Made by a program: the position numbers and the translations under genes. A stretch of 64,000 bases of DNA from Akkermansia sp. (GTDB lineage: Bacteria; Verrucomicrobiota; Verrucomicrobiia; Verrucomicrobiales; Akkermansiaceae): positions 44,784 through 108,783 of the forward strand of contig JAFYUT010000027.1 in assembly GCA_017549485.1 (NCBI GenBank), in the 5' to 3' direction. Below are positions 63,901 to 64,000 of the stretch, in pieces (position 1 is the first letter of the stretch; the number at the start of each line of letters is the position of its first letter). A model generated the notes under the pieces. It did not search any database. It saw nothing but the letters and a program-made list of their open reading frames with translations, and had not been told where the DNA came from.

Positions 63901-64000
63901 AGCCCTGCAGCAGCCGGAAATCGCCGCACTCTTCACCAGCCAGCCCGGCCAGGATGTCTACAACGAACAATCTATCGAGGCTATCAATAACCGCAACGAA
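60962..64000 (+). CDS. AddA/RecB-like UvrD-type helicase-nuclease (3' end outside window)
   Basis: The frame is open from ATG 60962 to the window edge (1013 codons). Superfamily 1 helicase motifs are in order: I AASAGTGKTYQL, Ia ALTFTKKAAGEFRNRI, II WMLDEFQDTDPVQWE, III LFVVGDKKQSIYSFRGA, V VMTMHKSKGAEFDAVI and VI YVALTRARYANYLLLP. After it GASFGTCVHACFEQI looks like the beginning of a RecB-type nuclease domain, cut off by the window. With the AddB-like protein it should unwind and resect DNA ends for RecA-dependent repair. Expected full length is about 1050-1150 residues. Confidence 0.92.
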   Translation, partial: MAASSQNITGNLIAASAGTGKTYQLTSRFVALLALGARPEKMIALTFTKKAAGEFRNRIFQALSDGALGKADFEIPERNGMAARVWETWTGLHINPDFSLTPSSNPVALYPAAIPMLKRAVEQKCYPEHITPVASEPTLPQLTTAFFAELLMGVLSKSSDLQLSTLDSFFNRVVSADMHRAGLSSVTPMNALQQQRATRTALLAMLAESEKSTHHESALITLLTSIAEDKGGSLLELLEKNVNMYLNLYKEFPHKEPWGNAGAFNLPDCADAELVSDADIVAYQQQIDDYVGTISWKKKRNFVKRSLPSIADKIRKGTKLSDSFCAWLNAEPEYLAPGNEAKTDTQLRHLICDLQQKCKRLFLRTVQERSVAMQELLQQYYTAYRNSILSEGLCTFDDIKQGARRLLGTHTAGEESGMALTLTTKLDHWMLDEFQDTDPVQWEILSNLLKENAQYPNKSLFVVGDKKQSIYSFRGASSELFEQLRGDKPSADGYDWQKQALTNSTLVESRRSVPEIMDFTNMVFESLDEVDTEFSQHRAHQANSNKKGYVRVKVLPKSNTEQTLQETCWAIGDILEELTEPTENGPRKLKNGISIAILVRKGDPAREIVAWLRRYKPEIPVQLVEDSPLTEASPLGELLLSFFMWMREPADQYRYNVLRVSPLRALMHIAEQDGLNHSPGAAWDAWRHLLNERGYAYVIQQLAAYLPEHCPQRMVLEWLEEAVHFDATGGSLDEWILHMRTCCRKENGSAQYVQVMTMHKSKGAEFDAVILPFLGTKAVDQPRAEGIPYFISAAQEGILVHPGTTEERQLWPELVDCEQQWKRARRDDSYNLMYVALTRARYANYLLLPENEKEKTANESDWIQAALAQNGIEATPDFPAEFGYSDWFQQKTAKATPPQARLETEPLGSMQKERTRISPSSLANDAESQKTHNSRPGGNSDGASFGTCVHACFEQISWLQAPLPAWLKKPESKAQQVVAAALQQPEIAALFTSQPGQDVYNEQSIEAINNRNE

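Overview
The window looks like chromosomal DNA of a gut Akkermansia-like member of the Verrucomicrobiota. The clues are two secreted proteins that end in the same C-terminal sorting signal (VPEPTTATLSLLALAGLAVR followed by RRRK), a secreted Cys-type sulfatase, a GH31 glucosidase, pyruvate formate-lyase, moderately high G+C by eye and mostly housekeeping content. The taxonomic call is inference. I saw no rRNA, tRNA, CRISPR array, prophage or insertion sequence.

Layout. 1-2.5 kb (minus): a four-gene run, RidA-like protein, CoaC-type flavoprotein and two secreted proteins of unknown function; the last leaves the window. 2.6-7.3 kb (plus): sulfatase, aldo/keto reductase, YczE-like membrane protein, hpt. 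7.4-14.3 kb (minus): infC, thrS, a four-gene glycan cluster (nucleotidyltransferase/GHMP-kinase fusion, nucleotidyltransferase, cupin, GT25) and a yqjD-yqjE-yqjK-like envelope cluster. 14.5-18.5 kb (plus): carA, purA, GtrII-like membrane protein. 18.7-20.7 kb: two divergent PEP-CTERM genes. 20.7-24.8 kb (minus): aroD, AEC transporter, U32 protein. 24.9-32.7 kb: EamA exporter; HIT-GH31-histidine kinase operon (minus); AdoHcyase-like protein, membrane protein and thioesterase (plus). 32.8-41.3 kb: rplS, ankyrin protein, dnaB, mdh, then ribH-nusB-ftsY-rlmN. 41.3-44.6 kb: lipoprotein, rpmI-rplT, Mrp, lipoprotein. 44.7-52.5 kb (minus): hom-lysC-two TPR proteins-murJ, five closely spaced genes. 52.6-64 kb (plus): tandem nuclease, zinc ribbon, pflB, a truncated DUF4143 ATPase beside two long palindromes, then an AddB/AddA-like pair that runs off the end.

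Main observations. (1) The CarA glutaminase triad is replaced at all three positions (Cys to Gly270, His to Gln354, Glu to Ala356), so this carbamoyl-phosphate synthase should depend on free ammonia. (2) At least eleven promoters end their -10 box only 7-12 nt before the ATG, so leaderless or nearly leaderless mRNAs appear common here; these promoters also correct many start sites. (3) A DUF4143 ATPase that has lost its Walker A region lies next to two 15-bp-arm palindromes and between two copies of the pflB terminator; a 19-codon frame with a strong ribosome site ends exactly in the first palindrome loop. (4) One protein fuses a HxGH nucleotidyltransferase to a GHMP-kinase-like domain inside a glycan-activation cluster. 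(5) MurJ and NusB carry large unusual insertions, and ThrRS lacks its TGS domain.

Most minus- and plus-strand runs are separated by clear intrinsic terminators, several of them bidirectional.
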